Assembly: GCF_014490745.1 (NCBI RefSeq)
Contig: NZ_LZEU01000001.1
Span: forward strand, 1,325,501 to 1,389,500
Length of the DNA stretch: 64,000 nt
Source of the DNA: Pseudomonas alcaligenes
Lineage (GTDB): Bacteria; Pseudomonadota; Gammaproteobacteria; Pseudomonadales; Pseudomonadaceae
Direction of reading: 5' to 3'
Shown: one piece after another, positions 52,703-60,645 of the stretch
Numbering within the stretch: the stretch's first letter is position 1
How the letters are laid out: each line of letters begins with the position of its first letter
Notes under the pieces: generated by a model
The model's input: only the letters and a program-made list of their open reading frames with translations
Database searches by the model: none
Told to the model about the DNA's origin: nothing
Made by a program: the position numbers and the translations under genes

Positions 52703-53529
52703 TGCACGCAACTCCGTAGCTGGCTATCGCTGAGGGTGGACAGCTGCGACTCGTGGATCATCATCCAGCGCGTCCTGCCGTCGGCCCGCTCGCAAAGCAT
52801 CTCGTAGAACCCGGACATCTTGCCCAGGCGAAAACGCGTGGGCTGGGTGCTGAGCGCAGCCAGGCGCTGCGCCAGTTCGGCGGTTTCCACCTGCAGGGCC
52901 TGCACGCCGACGCGACTGGGGTTGGCATAGACAAAATGCTGGCTGCCGATTTCGTGCTCCTCGACCTGCACTTCGGTCTGGAACAGCGAGTAGTAGATAT
53001 AGCCGGCGGTGATCAGGGCCAGAGCGCCGAGGGCCAGGGCGAGCAGCAGCAGGCGCTGGCCATGACGTGGCGCGGCGGGCAGTTGCAGGCTGGCGACGAC
53101 GGCTGTGGCGGCTGCCTCGGGGGAGAAGTTGGCGGCGCCGGCCGGTTCGGCCGGCACCTGGCTGACCAGGAATTTGGGGTTGAGCATGTAGCCGCGGCGC
53201 GGCAGGGTCTGGATGATCTCGCGCTTCTTTTCGTCGCCGAGCAATTGCCGCAGGGTGTAGATCTGCTGGTTGAGACTGCCTTGGCCCACCACCCGGTCGC
53301 TCCAGGCGTGGGCCAGCAGCTCGTCGCGCGGCACCACTTCCCCGGGAAAACGCAGCAGGCGCTCGAGCAGGCGGCTGCCGGAATAGCCCAGGTCGACCTT
53401 TTCCGCATGGTTCTCGCGCTGCAGTACCAGTTGGTACAGCGCGGGGTCGAAGAGCGCATGGCAGTCGTCCGCCCGCCCGGTCTTGATCACCAGGGCCGGG
53501 CTGGGCTCGTGCGTCGCGAGTCGCGGCAT
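52699..53529 (-). CDS. ToxR-like transmembrane winged-helix regulator (LafZ-like)
   Basis: 276 residues from the ATG at 53529; a longer frame adds 21 atypical residues. An OmpR/ToxR-type winged helix fills residues about 45-118 (SRLLERLLRFPGEVVPRDELLAHAWSDRVVGQGSLNQQIYTLRQLLGD, landmarks PGEVVPRDELL and SLNQQIYTLRQLL). A transmembrane helix (160-183) leads to a periplasmic domain with Cys246 and Cys274. Lateral (Flag-2) clusters carry a transmembrane regulator lafZ at the same place beside the flagellin. It probably senses the envelope and controls flagellin or the cluster. Two inverted repeats lie upstream. Confidence 0.82.
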   Translation of the reverse strand: MPRLATHEPSPALVIKTGRADDCHALFDPALYQLVLQRENHAEKVDLGYSGSRLLERLLRFPGEVVPRDELLAHAWSDRVVGQGSLNQQIYTLRQLLGDEKKREIIQTLPRRGYMLNPKFLVSQVPAEPAGAANFSPEAAATAVVASLQLPAAPRHGQRLLLLALALGALALITAGYIYYSLFQTEVQVEEHEIGSQHFVYANPSRVGVQALQVETAELAQRLAALSTQPTRFRLGKMSGFYEMLCERADGRTRWMMIHESQLSTLSDSQLRSCVQ

Positions 53530-53560
53530 GAAAAGGCTCTTTGTAGTGGGATTGTGTCGA

Positions 53561-53627
53561 ACATGGCACGCCATGTGGGACGTTAGTTTCAAAAAGGCGA
53601 CATTTTGGCGTCAGCAAAATGTTGCTG
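53561..53627 (-). promoter_or_regulatory. inverted repeats upstream of the ToxR-like regulator
   Basis: ACATGGC-AC-GCCATGT at 53561-53576 is a perfect 7-bp inverted repeat 32 bases before the start codon, and CAGCAA-AATG-TTGCTG at 53612-53627 a 6-bp one. Both are plausible operators for autoregulation or for another regulator. Confidence 0.5.
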
Positions 53628-53747
53628 CAAGTAGTGTTTCCCTATTCGATGCGTTCACAGCTTGGGTAATTGGCTAATTGCGCGCACGCCGATTTTTCGC
53701 TAGGCACAGCCTAACGAGCAGCGTCAGAGATAGGTAAAGCACAACGA

Positions 53748-53811
53748 CAGAAACCCCGCACGAGGGCGGGGCTTCTGTATCGTCTTGCTGACAAGGCGGG
53801 CCGAGGCCCGC
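53748..53811 (-). terminator. tandem hairpins downstream of the flagellin gene
   Basis: GCGGGCC-GA-GGCCCGC (53796-53811) lies 7 bases after the flagellin stop. CAGAAACCCCGC pairs with GCGGGGCTTCTG (53748-53777) just beyond it. Neither has a strong T-run, but the pair is a likely stop for the abundant flagellin mRNA and separates it from the regulator promoter. Confidence 0.75.
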
Positions 53812-53818
53812 GGCGTGA

Positions 53819-54706
53819 TCAGCCCAGCAGGGACATGACCATGCCCGGCATCTGGCCGGCTTGTTTCAGCATGGAGATGCCGGACTGCAGCAGCATGCTG
53901 TTCTTGGTCATGGTGGCGGACTCGGAAGCGAAGTCGGCATCCATGATGGTGCCGCGGGCCACGTCGGTGTTGTCCTTCATGTTGGCCAGGTTGTTGGCGG
54001 TGTGGTTCAGGCGGTTGATGCTGGCACCGAACTGGGCGCGCAGCTCGCCGACGGCGTCCAGAGCGTCCTTGACCAGGTCGATGGTGGCGTTGGCGGCACC
54101 GGTGATCTCGGTACCGGCGGTGGCGGCGCTACCAGCGGTGTAGACGGTTGACATGCCGTCCAGAGCGTCAGTCAGGGTCTGTACCGAGTCGGTACCGGCA
54201 GCGGTCAGATCCAGGGTCATGGTTTCGGCAGCGGTGGCGCCGATCTGGAAGTCAACGGCAGCGGCGAATTTACCGGCGCTGTTGTCCTTGCTGAACAGGG
54301 CTTCGCCAGCGTAGCTGGTGTTGTCCATGACGTTGGCCAGTTCTTCGCCCAGCTGGTCGTATTCGGCCTGCAGGGAGTCCAGGTCGTCGGCGCTGTTGGT
54401 GCCGTTGGCGCCCTGGGTGGCCAGGTCTTTCATGCGCTGCAGGATGTCGGTCATTTCGCTGAAGGCGCCTTCTGCGGTCTGCAGCAGGGCAACGGCGTCG
54501 TTGGTGTTGCGCATGGCAACGCCCATGCCGCGGGACTGAGCGTTCAGACGGGTAGCGATCTGCAGACCGGCGGCGTCGTCGGCGGCGCTGTTGACGCGGT
54601 AGCCGGTGCCCAGGCGCTGCTGGTTGGTGGACAGTGCGCTGTTGGTCTTGGTCAGGTTGGTTTGGGTGACCAGAGCGGAGTAGTTGGTGTGGATCGACAG
54701 AGCCAT
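53819..54706 (-). CDS. lafA: flagellin (lateral, LafA-like)
   Basis: 295 residues, short for a flagellin. The conserved ends are typical: N-terminal MALSIHTNYSALVTQTNLTKTNSALSTNQQRLGTGYRVNSAADDAAGLQIA and C-terminal ASINRLNHTANNLANMKDNTDVARGTIMDADFASESATMTKNSMLLQSGISMLKQA (described by landmarks NxxALxxQ, GxRVNSAADDAAGLQI, RLxxTxxNLxN, DADFAxE). The central variable part is only about 100 residues, so no large D2/D3 domains. It is the only flagellin gene in the window. Own transcription unit between the ToxR-like regulator and flgA. Confidence 0.95.
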   Translation of the reverse strand: MALSIHTNYSALVTQTNLTKTNSALSTNQQRLGTGYRVNSAADDAAGLQIATRLNAQSRGMGVAMRNTNDAVALLQTAEGAFSEMTDILQRMKDLATQGANGTNSADDLDSLQAEYDQLGEELANVMDNTSYAGEALFSKDNSAGKFAAAVDFQIGATAAETMTLDLTAAGTDSVQTLTDALDGMSTVYTAGSAATAGTEITGAANATIDLVKDALDAVGELRAQFGASINRLNHTANNLANMKDNTDVARGTIMDADFASESATMTKNSMLLQSGISMLKQAGQMPGMVMSLLG

Positions 54707-54870
54707 GGTGGTAATCCTTCGTGCAAGTGGGCTTGTGTGAAGCTGGCTTTGATCGCCTGCTGAAGGAGTAAGGCGACAAGCCGTGCACGGGGATTAAATG
54801 GATTTCGATAAATTCTTGGCGTCTGTGCTTTGACCGGCTCTAACGCGGGCCTGGCGACCCGCGCAGCGGC

Positions 54871-55707
54871 TCACTGGAAGGTGCTGCTGACCACGCCTTC
54901 TTCTATCACCTTGGCATCGATGACCTTCTCGCTGCCGAGGTTGCGCACGCGAATCACATCACCCAGCTGACCATTGCTCAGGGCCTCGCCGCTGGCGCTG
55001 GCCTGGATGCCGTCCTGGCTGGCGCGGATGGTCACGCGCTGGCCGCGTTTGACCAGCAGGGCACTGCTCAACAGGTTGGGGCTGAGCAACTGGCCGGCGC
55101 GGATGCGGCGCTTGGCGCTCATCCCGGCCACCTGGTCGGGGCGGGTGAAGAAACCGCGCGGCGCCTTGGCGATATTCAGTGGCTGCAGCTTGAGGTCGGC
55201 GGCGCTGATGGTCTGGCCGCGTTCGAGGATGCCGCTGGCATGCACGGCCGGCAGGAACACCGTGGCCTGGCTGTACACCGTCAGCTGCCAGCCCGGCGCC
55301 TGGGCGCAACGCACCAGGAAACGCTGGCGCGCCAGGGGCGAGGGATCGTCGCCCTGGCGCTCGACCTGCAGGGCCTGAGGGCAGGCCGCGGCTGGCAGGT
55401 TGCCGACCAGTTCATGGCTGATCTGCTGCTGCATGCCCTGCCAACCTTCGCGCTGCGCCTGCTCGTCGAGCAGTTGCTGCAGTGCCGCGCCGGCGGCCTG
55501 TTCGATCTGCTCGCGGGGCGTCTCGGCGGCCAGCACGGCATTGCCGAGCAGGAGCAGGAAGAGGGCGGAAGCAGCCTTTCCGCATGCCCGCGCGGGGCAC
55601 CCGGAAAGCGGAAGAGACGCTCCTTTCCGGTTTTTGTGATTCTTGAAATTTATCAATGAAATCAAATACATATTTTTAAATTCAAGGTCGGCATGGTTTG
55701 TGCTCAA
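54871..55707 (-). CDS. flgA: P-ring assembly chaperone FlgA (lateral system)
   Basis: 278 residues if the ATG at 55707 is used; that start overlaps the flgB promoter, so a start at 55671 or later is possible. A hydrophobic export signal (SALFLLLLGNAVLAAE) lies at residues about 47-62. The SAF-type C-terminal domain is clear: ASGILERGQTISAADLKLQPLNI, DQVAGMSAKRRIRAGQLLSPNLLS, VKRGQRVTIRASQDGIQASASGEALSNGQLGDVIRVRN. It chaperones FlgI in the periplasm. Divergent from flgB. Confidence 0.9.
   Translation of the reverse strand: MSTNHADLEFKNMYLISLINFKNHKNRKGASLPLSGCPARACGKAASALFLLLLGNAVLAAETPREQIEQAAGAALQQLLDEQAQREGWQGMQQQISHELVGNLPAAACPQALQVERQGDDPSPLARQRFLVRCAQAPGWQLTVYSQATVFLPAVHASGILERGQTISAADLKLQPLNIAKAPRGFFTRPDQVAGMSAKRRIRAGQLLSPNLLSSALLVKRGQRVTIRASQDGIQASASGEALSNGQLGDVIRVRNLGSEKVIDAKVIEEGVVSSTFQ
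55689..55704 (+). promoter_or_regulatory. probable sigma54 promoter of flgBCDEFGHIJ(K)
   Basis: CGGCATGGTTTGTGCT keeps GG-N10-GC spacing and 9 of the 12 usual consensus bases (TGGCACG-N4-TTGCW). Transcription would start about 12 bases downstream, roughly 30 bases before the flgB ATG at 55746. It lies over the most upstream possible flgA start codon. Confidence 0.65.
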
Positions 55708-55745
55708 GAGCCTGTCTGCAACGATTTGCCGAGAGGTGAGATGTC

Positions 55746-56111
55746 ATGAGTATACGGGTAGAGGAAGCGCTGGGCGTTCACGTGCGCGCCCTCGATCTGC
55801 GCATGCAGCGCAGTGAAATTCTCGCCGCCAACCTGGCCAACGAGGATACCCCCGGCTTCCAGGCGCGGGATATCGACTTCGCCGGCGAGATGCAGCGCCT
55901 GGACAGCGATGCGGCCCTGCAGATCGCCAGTGCCGACGATGGCGCGGCGCTGAAGTACCGCCTGCCCGGCCAGCCGGCCCAGGACGGCAACACCGTCGAG
56001 CTGAGCGTCGAGCAGGCCGAGTTCTCGCGCAACTCGATGGATTTCCAGACCGGCCTGACCTTTATCGGCATGCAGTTCCGCGGCCTCAAGCAAGCCATCG
56101 AAGGACGTTAA
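55746..56111 (+). CDS. flgB: proximal rod protein FlgB (lateral system)
   Basis: 121 residues. LGVHVRALDLRMQRSEILAANLANEDTPGFQARDIDF carries the rod/hook family N-terminal motif ANLAN. The C-terminus RNSMDFQTGLTFIGMQFRGLKQAI matches FlgB. First gene of the rod/hook operon; a GAGGTGAG ribosome site precedes it. Four bases before flgC. Confidence 0.95.
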   Translation: MSIRVEEALGVHVRALDLRMQRSEILAANLANEDTPGFQARDIDFAGEMQRLDSDAALQIASADDGAALKYRLPGQPAQDGNTVELSVEQAEFSRNSMDFQTGLTFIGMQFRGLKQAIEGR

Positions 56112-56115
56112 GCAC

Positions 56116-56544
56116 ATGGCATTCGATTCCATCTATCGCATCGCCGGTTCGGCGATGAACGCGCAGACCGTGCGCCTCAACACCGTGGCCAGCAACCTGG
56201 CCAACGCCGACTCGGCCGCTGCCAGCGCCGAAGACGTGTACCAGGCGCGCAAGCCGCTGTTCGCCGCGGTGTACGAGAACGGCGAGCTGAGCCGCAACGC
56301 CGGCATGGGCGGTGCCCATGTGCAGGTGCTCGACGTGGTCGCTTCCGGCAACGATCCACAGCGCCGTTACGAGCCGGCCAACCCGCTGGCCGATCGCGAC
56401 GGCTACGTGTTCTACCCGGACGTCAACGAGATCGAGGAAATGACCGACATGATGTCGGCCTCGCGCAGCTTCGAGACCAACGTCGAAGTGCTCAACCGGG
56501 TGAAAAGCATGCAGCAGGGTCTGCTCAAGCTGGGAGAAGGCTGA
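56116..56544 (+). CDS. flgC: proximal rod protein FlgC (lateral system)
   Basis: 142 residues. N-terminal FDSIYRIAGSAMNAQTVRLNTVASNLANADS and C-terminal YPDVNEIEEMTDMMSASRSFETNVEVLNRVKSM are diagnostic of FlgC. Its stop shares a base with the flgD ATG. Confidence 0.95.
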   Translation: MAFDSIYRIAGSAMNAQTVRLNTVASNLANADSAAASAEDVYQARKPLFAAVYENGELSRNAGMGGAHVQVLDVVASGNDPQRRYEPANPLADRDGYVFYPDVNEIEEMTDMMSASRSFETNVEVLNRVKSMQQGLLKLGEG

Positions 56545-57218
56545 TGGCCAGCGTCAACGCAACCGGTACCAGCGGCAGCAGCCTGAGCAACGACAACGCC
56601 CTGCCGACGCAGGCGGTCAACCTCGGCGAAGTGTCCGAACTGGAGAACAACTTCATCAGCCTGATGGTGGCCGAGATCCAGTACCAGGATCCGACCAACC
56701 CGGTCGACAGCACCCAGTTCATCAACCAGTACTCGCAGCTGTCGCAGGTGCAGAGCCTGGAGAACCTCAACACCATCCAGAAGAACAACCTGGTGCTGGC
56801 GGACAACCTGCAGAACCTCACCGCCGCCGGCCTGGTCGGCCAGCAGGTGATGGTCGCGACCGACCGCGTGGAGCTGGACGGGCAGACCCTGAATGGCCAG
56901 GTCAACCTGGAGCACGCCTCGTCCACCACCACCCTGCAGCTCACCGATGCCAGCGGCAAGGTCAGCGAAATCCAGCTCGGCCCGCAGCCGAGTGGCCTGC
57001 TCAGTTTCAGCGTCGATCCGGCCGCCCTGGGCCTGGCCAAGGGCAGCTACCAGCTGGCGGTGAAGACCAGCAGCGGCGAGACCCCGCAGGTGGAAGTCAG
57101 CGGCACGGTCGGCAACGTGCGGGTCAGCAGCGATGGCCCGGTGCTGGATATCGCAGGCATCGGTGCGGTGCCGTTCTACAACCTGGTCGAGTTCGGCGCC
57201 ACCAGCCGTTCCGCCTGA
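56544..57218 (+). CDS. flgD: hook scaffolding protein FlgD (lateral system)
   Basis: 224 residues. The N-terminal export part LENNFISLMVAEIQYQDPTNPVDSTQFINQYSQLSQVQSLENLN shows the FlgD signature (QDPxxPxDxxxF, QLxQxxxLExL). A Tudor/Fn3-like pair of beta domains follows. It caps the growing hook and is later replaced. Confidence 0.94.
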   Translation: MASVNATGTSGSSLSNDNALPTQAVNLGEVSELENNFISLMVAEIQYQDPTNPVDSTQFINQYSQLSQVQSLENLNTIQKNNLVLADNLQNLTAAGLVGQQVMVATDRVELDGQTLNGQVNLEHASSTTTLQLTDASGKVSEIQLGPQPSGLLSFSVDPAALGLAKGSYQLAVKTSSGETPQVEVSGTVGNVRVSSDGPVLDIAGIGAVPFYNLVEFGATSRSA

Positions 57219-57245
57219 TCCCATTCGTTCCGGAGACCTCAGTCC

Positions 57246-58433
57246 ATGAGTTTCAACATTGCCCTGACCGGCCTGAATGCCGTCAGCGAACAACTCGACA
57301 CCGTCAGCCACAACATCGCCAACGTCGGCACCGTCGGCTTCAAGTCCTCGCGCACCGAGTTCGGCAGCGTCTACGCCGACAGCCAGGCGATGGGCGTGGA
57401 AGTGCTCGGCAACACCCAGAGCATCAGCCTCGGCGGCTCGCTGACTTCGACCAGCCGCAGCCTCGACCTGGCCATCTCCGGTGGCGGCTTCTTCGTGGTC
57501 AAGAACACCACCGGCGAGCAGCAGTACACCCGCGCCGGGGTGTTCGGCACCGACACCAGCAACTACGTGGTCAACAGCTCCGGCCAGCGCCTGCAGGGCT
57601 ACCCGACCGACGCCAATGGCAACCTGCAGACCGGCACCATCAGCGACCTGCAGCTGAAGACCGGCAGCCTGCCGGCCAAGGCCACCGACAGCCTGAGCTT
57701 CGTCGCCAACCTGGATGCCGACGAGACGGTGCCGGCCGCCGCCTTCGATCCGACCGACGCCAGCACCTACAACTCCACCTACACCACCAAGGTCTACGAC
57801 TCCCAGGGCAAGGAACACACCCTGACCCAGTACTTCGTCAAGACCGCCGACAACGCCTGGACCAGCCGCAACTACGTCGATGGCACGGCATCCGGCAACA
57901 CCAACCTGACCTTCGACTCGGCCGGCATGCTGGTCACCCCGGCGGCGCCGGTCACGGTCAACGCCGCCGGTCTGCCGGGCGGGGTTAACCCGCTGGCGAT
58001 CGCTGTCGACTTCAGCGGCACCACCCAGTACGGCTCCGACTTCGCCGTCACCACCAACAAGGCTTCCGGCTACGCCTCCGGCGAGCAGACCGGCCTGGCG
58101 GTGGACGAGGGCGGGATGATCTACGTCAACTACAGCAATGGCGAGCGCCTGCTGCAGGGCCAGGTGGTGCTGGCCAACTTCGCCAACGCCGAAGGCCTGA
58201 AGAACGTCAGCGGCACCGCCTGGACCGAGACCAGCGGCTCCGGTGCGCCGCTGATCGGCGCCCCCGGTGTCGGCCAGTTCGGCGCGGTGATCACCGGCGC
58301 CCTGGAAAGCTCCAACGTCGACCTGACCGCGCAGCTGGTCACCCTTATGGAAGGCCAGCGCAACTACCAGGCCAACACCAAGGTGCTGACCACCGACAAG
58401 GAACTCAACCAAGTGCTGTTCAGCGCAATCTGA
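57246..58433 (+). CDS. flgE: hook protein FlgE (lateral system)
   Basis: 395 residues. N-terminal SFNIALTGLNAVSEQLDTVSHNIANVGTVGFKSSRTEF and C-terminal ITGALESSNVDLTAQLVTLMEGQRNYQANTKVLTTDKELNQVL are typical of FlgE. The central domains include SLDLAISGGGFFVV and YDSQGKEHTLTQYFVK. It forms the universal joint. Confidence 0.95.
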   Translation: MSFNIALTGLNAVSEQLDTVSHNIANVGTVGFKSSRTEFGSVYADSQAMGVEVLGNTQSISLGGSLTSTSRSLDLAISGGGFFVVKNTTGEQQYTRAGVFGTDTSNYVVNSSGQRLQGYPTDANGNLQTGTISDLQLKTGSLPAKATDSLSFVANLDADETVPAAAFDPTDASTYNSTYTTKVYDSQGKEHTLTQYFVKTADNAWTSRNYVDGTASGNTNLTFDSAGMLVTPAAPVTVNAAGLPGGVNPLAIAVDFSGTTQYGSDFAVTTNKASGYASGEQTGLAVDEGGMIYVNYSNGERLLQGQVVLANFANAEGLKNVSGTAWTETSGSGAPLIGAPGVGQFGAVITGALESSNVDLTAQLVTLMEGQRNYQANTKVLTTDKELNQVLFSAI

Positions 58434-58442
58434 GGCTGACCC

Positions 58443-59168
58443 ATGGATCGTCTGGGCTACACCGCGATGACCGCCGCCAGCCGCACCATGAGTGCCCTGG
58501 GCGTGCGCGCCAACAACCTGGCCAACGTCAACACCCCGGGCTTTCGCGCCGACATGGAGCGAGCCAAGGAAGTCGACGTGCAGGGCTTCGGCTATGACAG
58601 CCGGCACCTGGCCGTGCCGGAAGGCAGCGGGGTCAACCTGACCCCCGGCACCCTGATGGCCACCGGCCGCGACCTCGACTTCGCCATCCGCGGCCAGGGC
58701 CTGATCGCCCTGCAGGATGGCAACGGCGAGGCCTATACCCGTCAGGGCAACATGCTCATCGATGGCGAAGGACGGCTGACCATCGGCGGCCGCCAGGTGC
58801 TCGGCGAGGGCGGCCCGATCGTTCTGCCGGAGTACGACAGCGTGACCATCGGCAACGATGGCACGGTGTCCATCGTGCCGCGCGGCGACTTCGTCAGCGC
58901 CGAGGTCGATCGCATCAAGCTGGTCGATGCCGGCGCCAGCGAGCTGCTGAAGAACCAGGCCGGCCTGCTGGTGCGCAAGGACGGCCAGCCGGCCCAGCCC
59001 AGCGAGGACGTGCGCCTGGTCAGCGGTCATCTGGAGAGCAGCAACGTCTCGGCCATCGACCAGCTGACCGCGACCATGAGCCTGAACCGTCTGTTCGAGA
59101 CCCAGGTAAAGATGATGAAGGCCGCCGAGGATCTGTCCGAGGCCGGCAACCGCATGATTCGCGGTTAA
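58443..59168 (+). CDS. flgF: proximal rod protein FlgF (lateral system)
   Basis: 241 residues. N-terminal MTAASRTMSALGVRANNLANVNTPGFRADM and C-terminal SGHLESSNVSAIDQLTATMSLNRLFETQVKMMKAAEDLSEAGNRMI, with the middle LDFAIRGQGLIALQ, match FlgF. Starts 9 bases after flgE. Confidence 0.94.
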   Translation: MDRLGYTAMTAASRTMSALGVRANNLANVNTPGFRADMERAKEVDVQGFGYDSRHLAVPEGSGVNLTPGTLMATGRDLDFAIRGQGLIALQDGNGEAYTRQGNMLIDGEGRLTIGGRQVLGEGGPIVLPEYDSVTIGNDGTVSIVPRGDFVSAEVDRIKLVDAGASELLKNQAGLLVRKDGQPAQPSEDVRLVSGHLESSNVSAIDQLTATMSLNRLFETQVKMMKAAEDLSEAGNRMIRG

Positions 59169-59178
59169 GGAGAGCAGC

Positions 59179-59964
59179 ATGAGTTCCGCCCTTTGGGTCA
59201 GTAAGACCGGCCTGGCCGCCCAGGACACCGCCCTGTCCACCGTTGCCAACAACCTGGCCAACGTCAACACCACCGGTTTCAAGAGCGACCGCGCGGTGTT
59301 CGAGGATCTGTTCTATTCCATCGACCTGCAGCCCGGTGCCCAGGCCGACGAGGTCAACACCGTGCCTTCGGGCATCCAGCTCGGCAGCGGTGTGCGGGTG
59401 GTCGGCACGCAGAAGGTGTTCACCGAAGGCAGTATGCAGACCACCGGCCAGCCGCTGGATCTGGCCATCGTCGGCCGCGGCTTCCTCCAGGTCGAGGCGC
59501 CCAACGGCGACACCTACTACACCGAGAACGGCCAGCTGCAGCTGAATGCCGAAGGCATGGTGGTCAACAGCCAGGGTCTGCCGCTGGTGCCGGCCATCGA
59601 AGTGCCGACCGGCAGCAGCAGCTTCACCGTCGGCAGCGACGGCATCGTCACCGCCATCCTGCCGGGCGACACCACGCCCAGCGAGCTGGGCCAGATCACC
59701 CTGGTCAACTTCACCAACCCGGCCGGCCTCGAGGCCCTCGGCGGCAACCTGTACAAGGAAACCGTGGCCAGCGGCGAGCCGGTGGAAGGCGTGCCGGGCG
59801 AGGAAGGCCTGGGCACCCTCAAGCAGGGCGTGCTGGAAGGCTCCAACGTGCAGGTGGTCGAGGCCATGGTCAACATGATTGCCATCCAGCGTGCCTACGA
59901 GGCCAATGCCAAGGTGCTGGACGCCGCGTCCGGCATGCAGCAGTTCCTCAACCAGACCGTCTGA
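59179..59964 (+). CDS. flgG: distal rod protein FlgG (lateral system)
   Basis: 261 residues, normal for FlgG. N-terminal SALWVSKTGLAAQDTALSTVANNLANVNTTGFKSDRAVFEDL (landmarks SALWVSKTGL, NNLANVNTTGFK) and C-terminal LKQGVLEGSNVQVVEAMVNMIAIQRAYEANAKVLDAASGM are near-canonical. The middle has QLGSGVRVVGTQKVFTEG and the FLQVEAPNG loop. Confidence 0.96.
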   Translation: MSSALWVSKTGLAAQDTALSTVANNLANVNTTGFKSDRAVFEDLFYSIDLQPGAQADEVNTVPSGIQLGSGVRVVGTQKVFTEGSMQTTGQPLDLAIVGRGFLQVEAPNGDTYYTENGQLQLNAEGMVVNSQGLPLVPAIEVPTGSSSFTVGSDGIVTAILPGDTTPSELGQITLVNFTNPAGLEALGGNLYKETVASGEPVEGVPGEEGLGTLKQGVLEGSNVQVVEAMVNMIAIQRAYEANAKVLDAASGMQQFLNQTV

Positions 59965-59969
59965 TCGCC

Positions 59970-60632
59970 ATGAAAGCTTCCCTGATCCTGTGCGGCGCAC
60001 TGCTGCTGAGCGGCTGCGCCAGCTTCAACGAAATGCTCCCGGACGAAGACTCCAGCGCCTACCAGCCGCTGGATCTGGACTACAGCCTGCCGCCGACCAC
60101 CGGCGGCGGCCTGTACCGCTCCGGCTACGGCGGCTCGCTGATCCAGGATCAGCGCGCCCTGCGCGTCGGCGACATCCTCACCGTGGTGCTGGAGGAGGAG
60201 ACCCAGTCGAGCAAGAGCGCCGGTACCAGCTTCGGCAAGGAATCCAGCCTGGCGGTGGGCATTCCCACCGTGCTCGGCCACGACTACGACCAGCTGGAAA
60301 GCTCGGCCGAGGCTTCGCGCGATTTCGACGGCTCGGCCAAGAGCTCGCAGCAAAACTCCCTGCGCGGCTCGATCGCCGTCACCGTGCACCGCGTGCTGCC
60401 CAACGGCGCCTTGCTGGTCAAGGGCGAGAAGTCCCTGCGCCTGAACCAGGGCGAAGAGTTCATTCGCCTCACCGGCCTGGTGCGGGTCGACGACATCAAC
60501 CGCTTCAACCAGGTGTCTTCGCAGAATATCGCCAACGCGCGCATCTCCTACGCCGGCCGCGGCGTGCTCAACGACAGCAACTCGGCCGGCTGGCTGACGC
60601 GCTTCTTCACCAGCCCCATCTTTCCGCTCTGA
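59970..60632 (+). CDS. flgH: L-ring lipoprotein FlgH (lateral system)
   Basis: 220 residues. Signal peptide with lipobox LLLSGC (Cys16). The FlgH body: [101 protein letters not shown] (landmarks [10 protein letters not shown], LxNGNLxVxGEK-like, RxxGxVRxxDI, ARIxYxGxG). Forms the outer-membrane bushing. Confidence 0.96.
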   Translation: MKASLILCGALLLSGCASFNEMLPDEDSSAYQPLDLDYSLPPTTGGGLYRSGYGGSLIQDQRALRVGDILTVVLEEETQSSKSAGTSFGKESSLAVGIPTVLGHDYDQLESSAEASRDFDGSAKSSQQNSLRGSIAVTVHRVLPNGALLVKGEKSLRLNQGEEFIRLTGLVRVDDINRFNQVSSQNIANARISYAGRGVLNDSNSAGWLTRFFTSPIFPL

Positions 60633-60645
60633 GGCGACGCCGTTC

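Noticed and set aside
53566..53582. TGGCACGCCATGTGGG as a sigma54 promoter on the plus strand.
   Set aside because: The -12 element reads GG instead of GC, it points into the flagellin 3' end with no gene to serve, and the sequence is better explained as the inverted repeat ACATGGC-AC-GCCATGT.
54707..54840. Possible sigma28 promoters upstream of flagellin on the minus strand (TCAAAG followed by GCC-containing sequence).
   Set aside because: Two TCAAAG boxes exist but neither has a GCCGATAA-like -10 at the right spacing. Flagellin is expected to be sigma28-dependent, so the true site may be diverged; I could not choose.
56412..59282. A minus-strand open frame of 956 codons across flgC-flgG.
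   Set aside because: Antisense to intact flagellar genes; composition (His/Gln/Gly/Val-rich, no domain) is that of a shadow frame. The same holds for long antisense frames over flhA, the MHYT gene and the glutamate-synthase-like gene.
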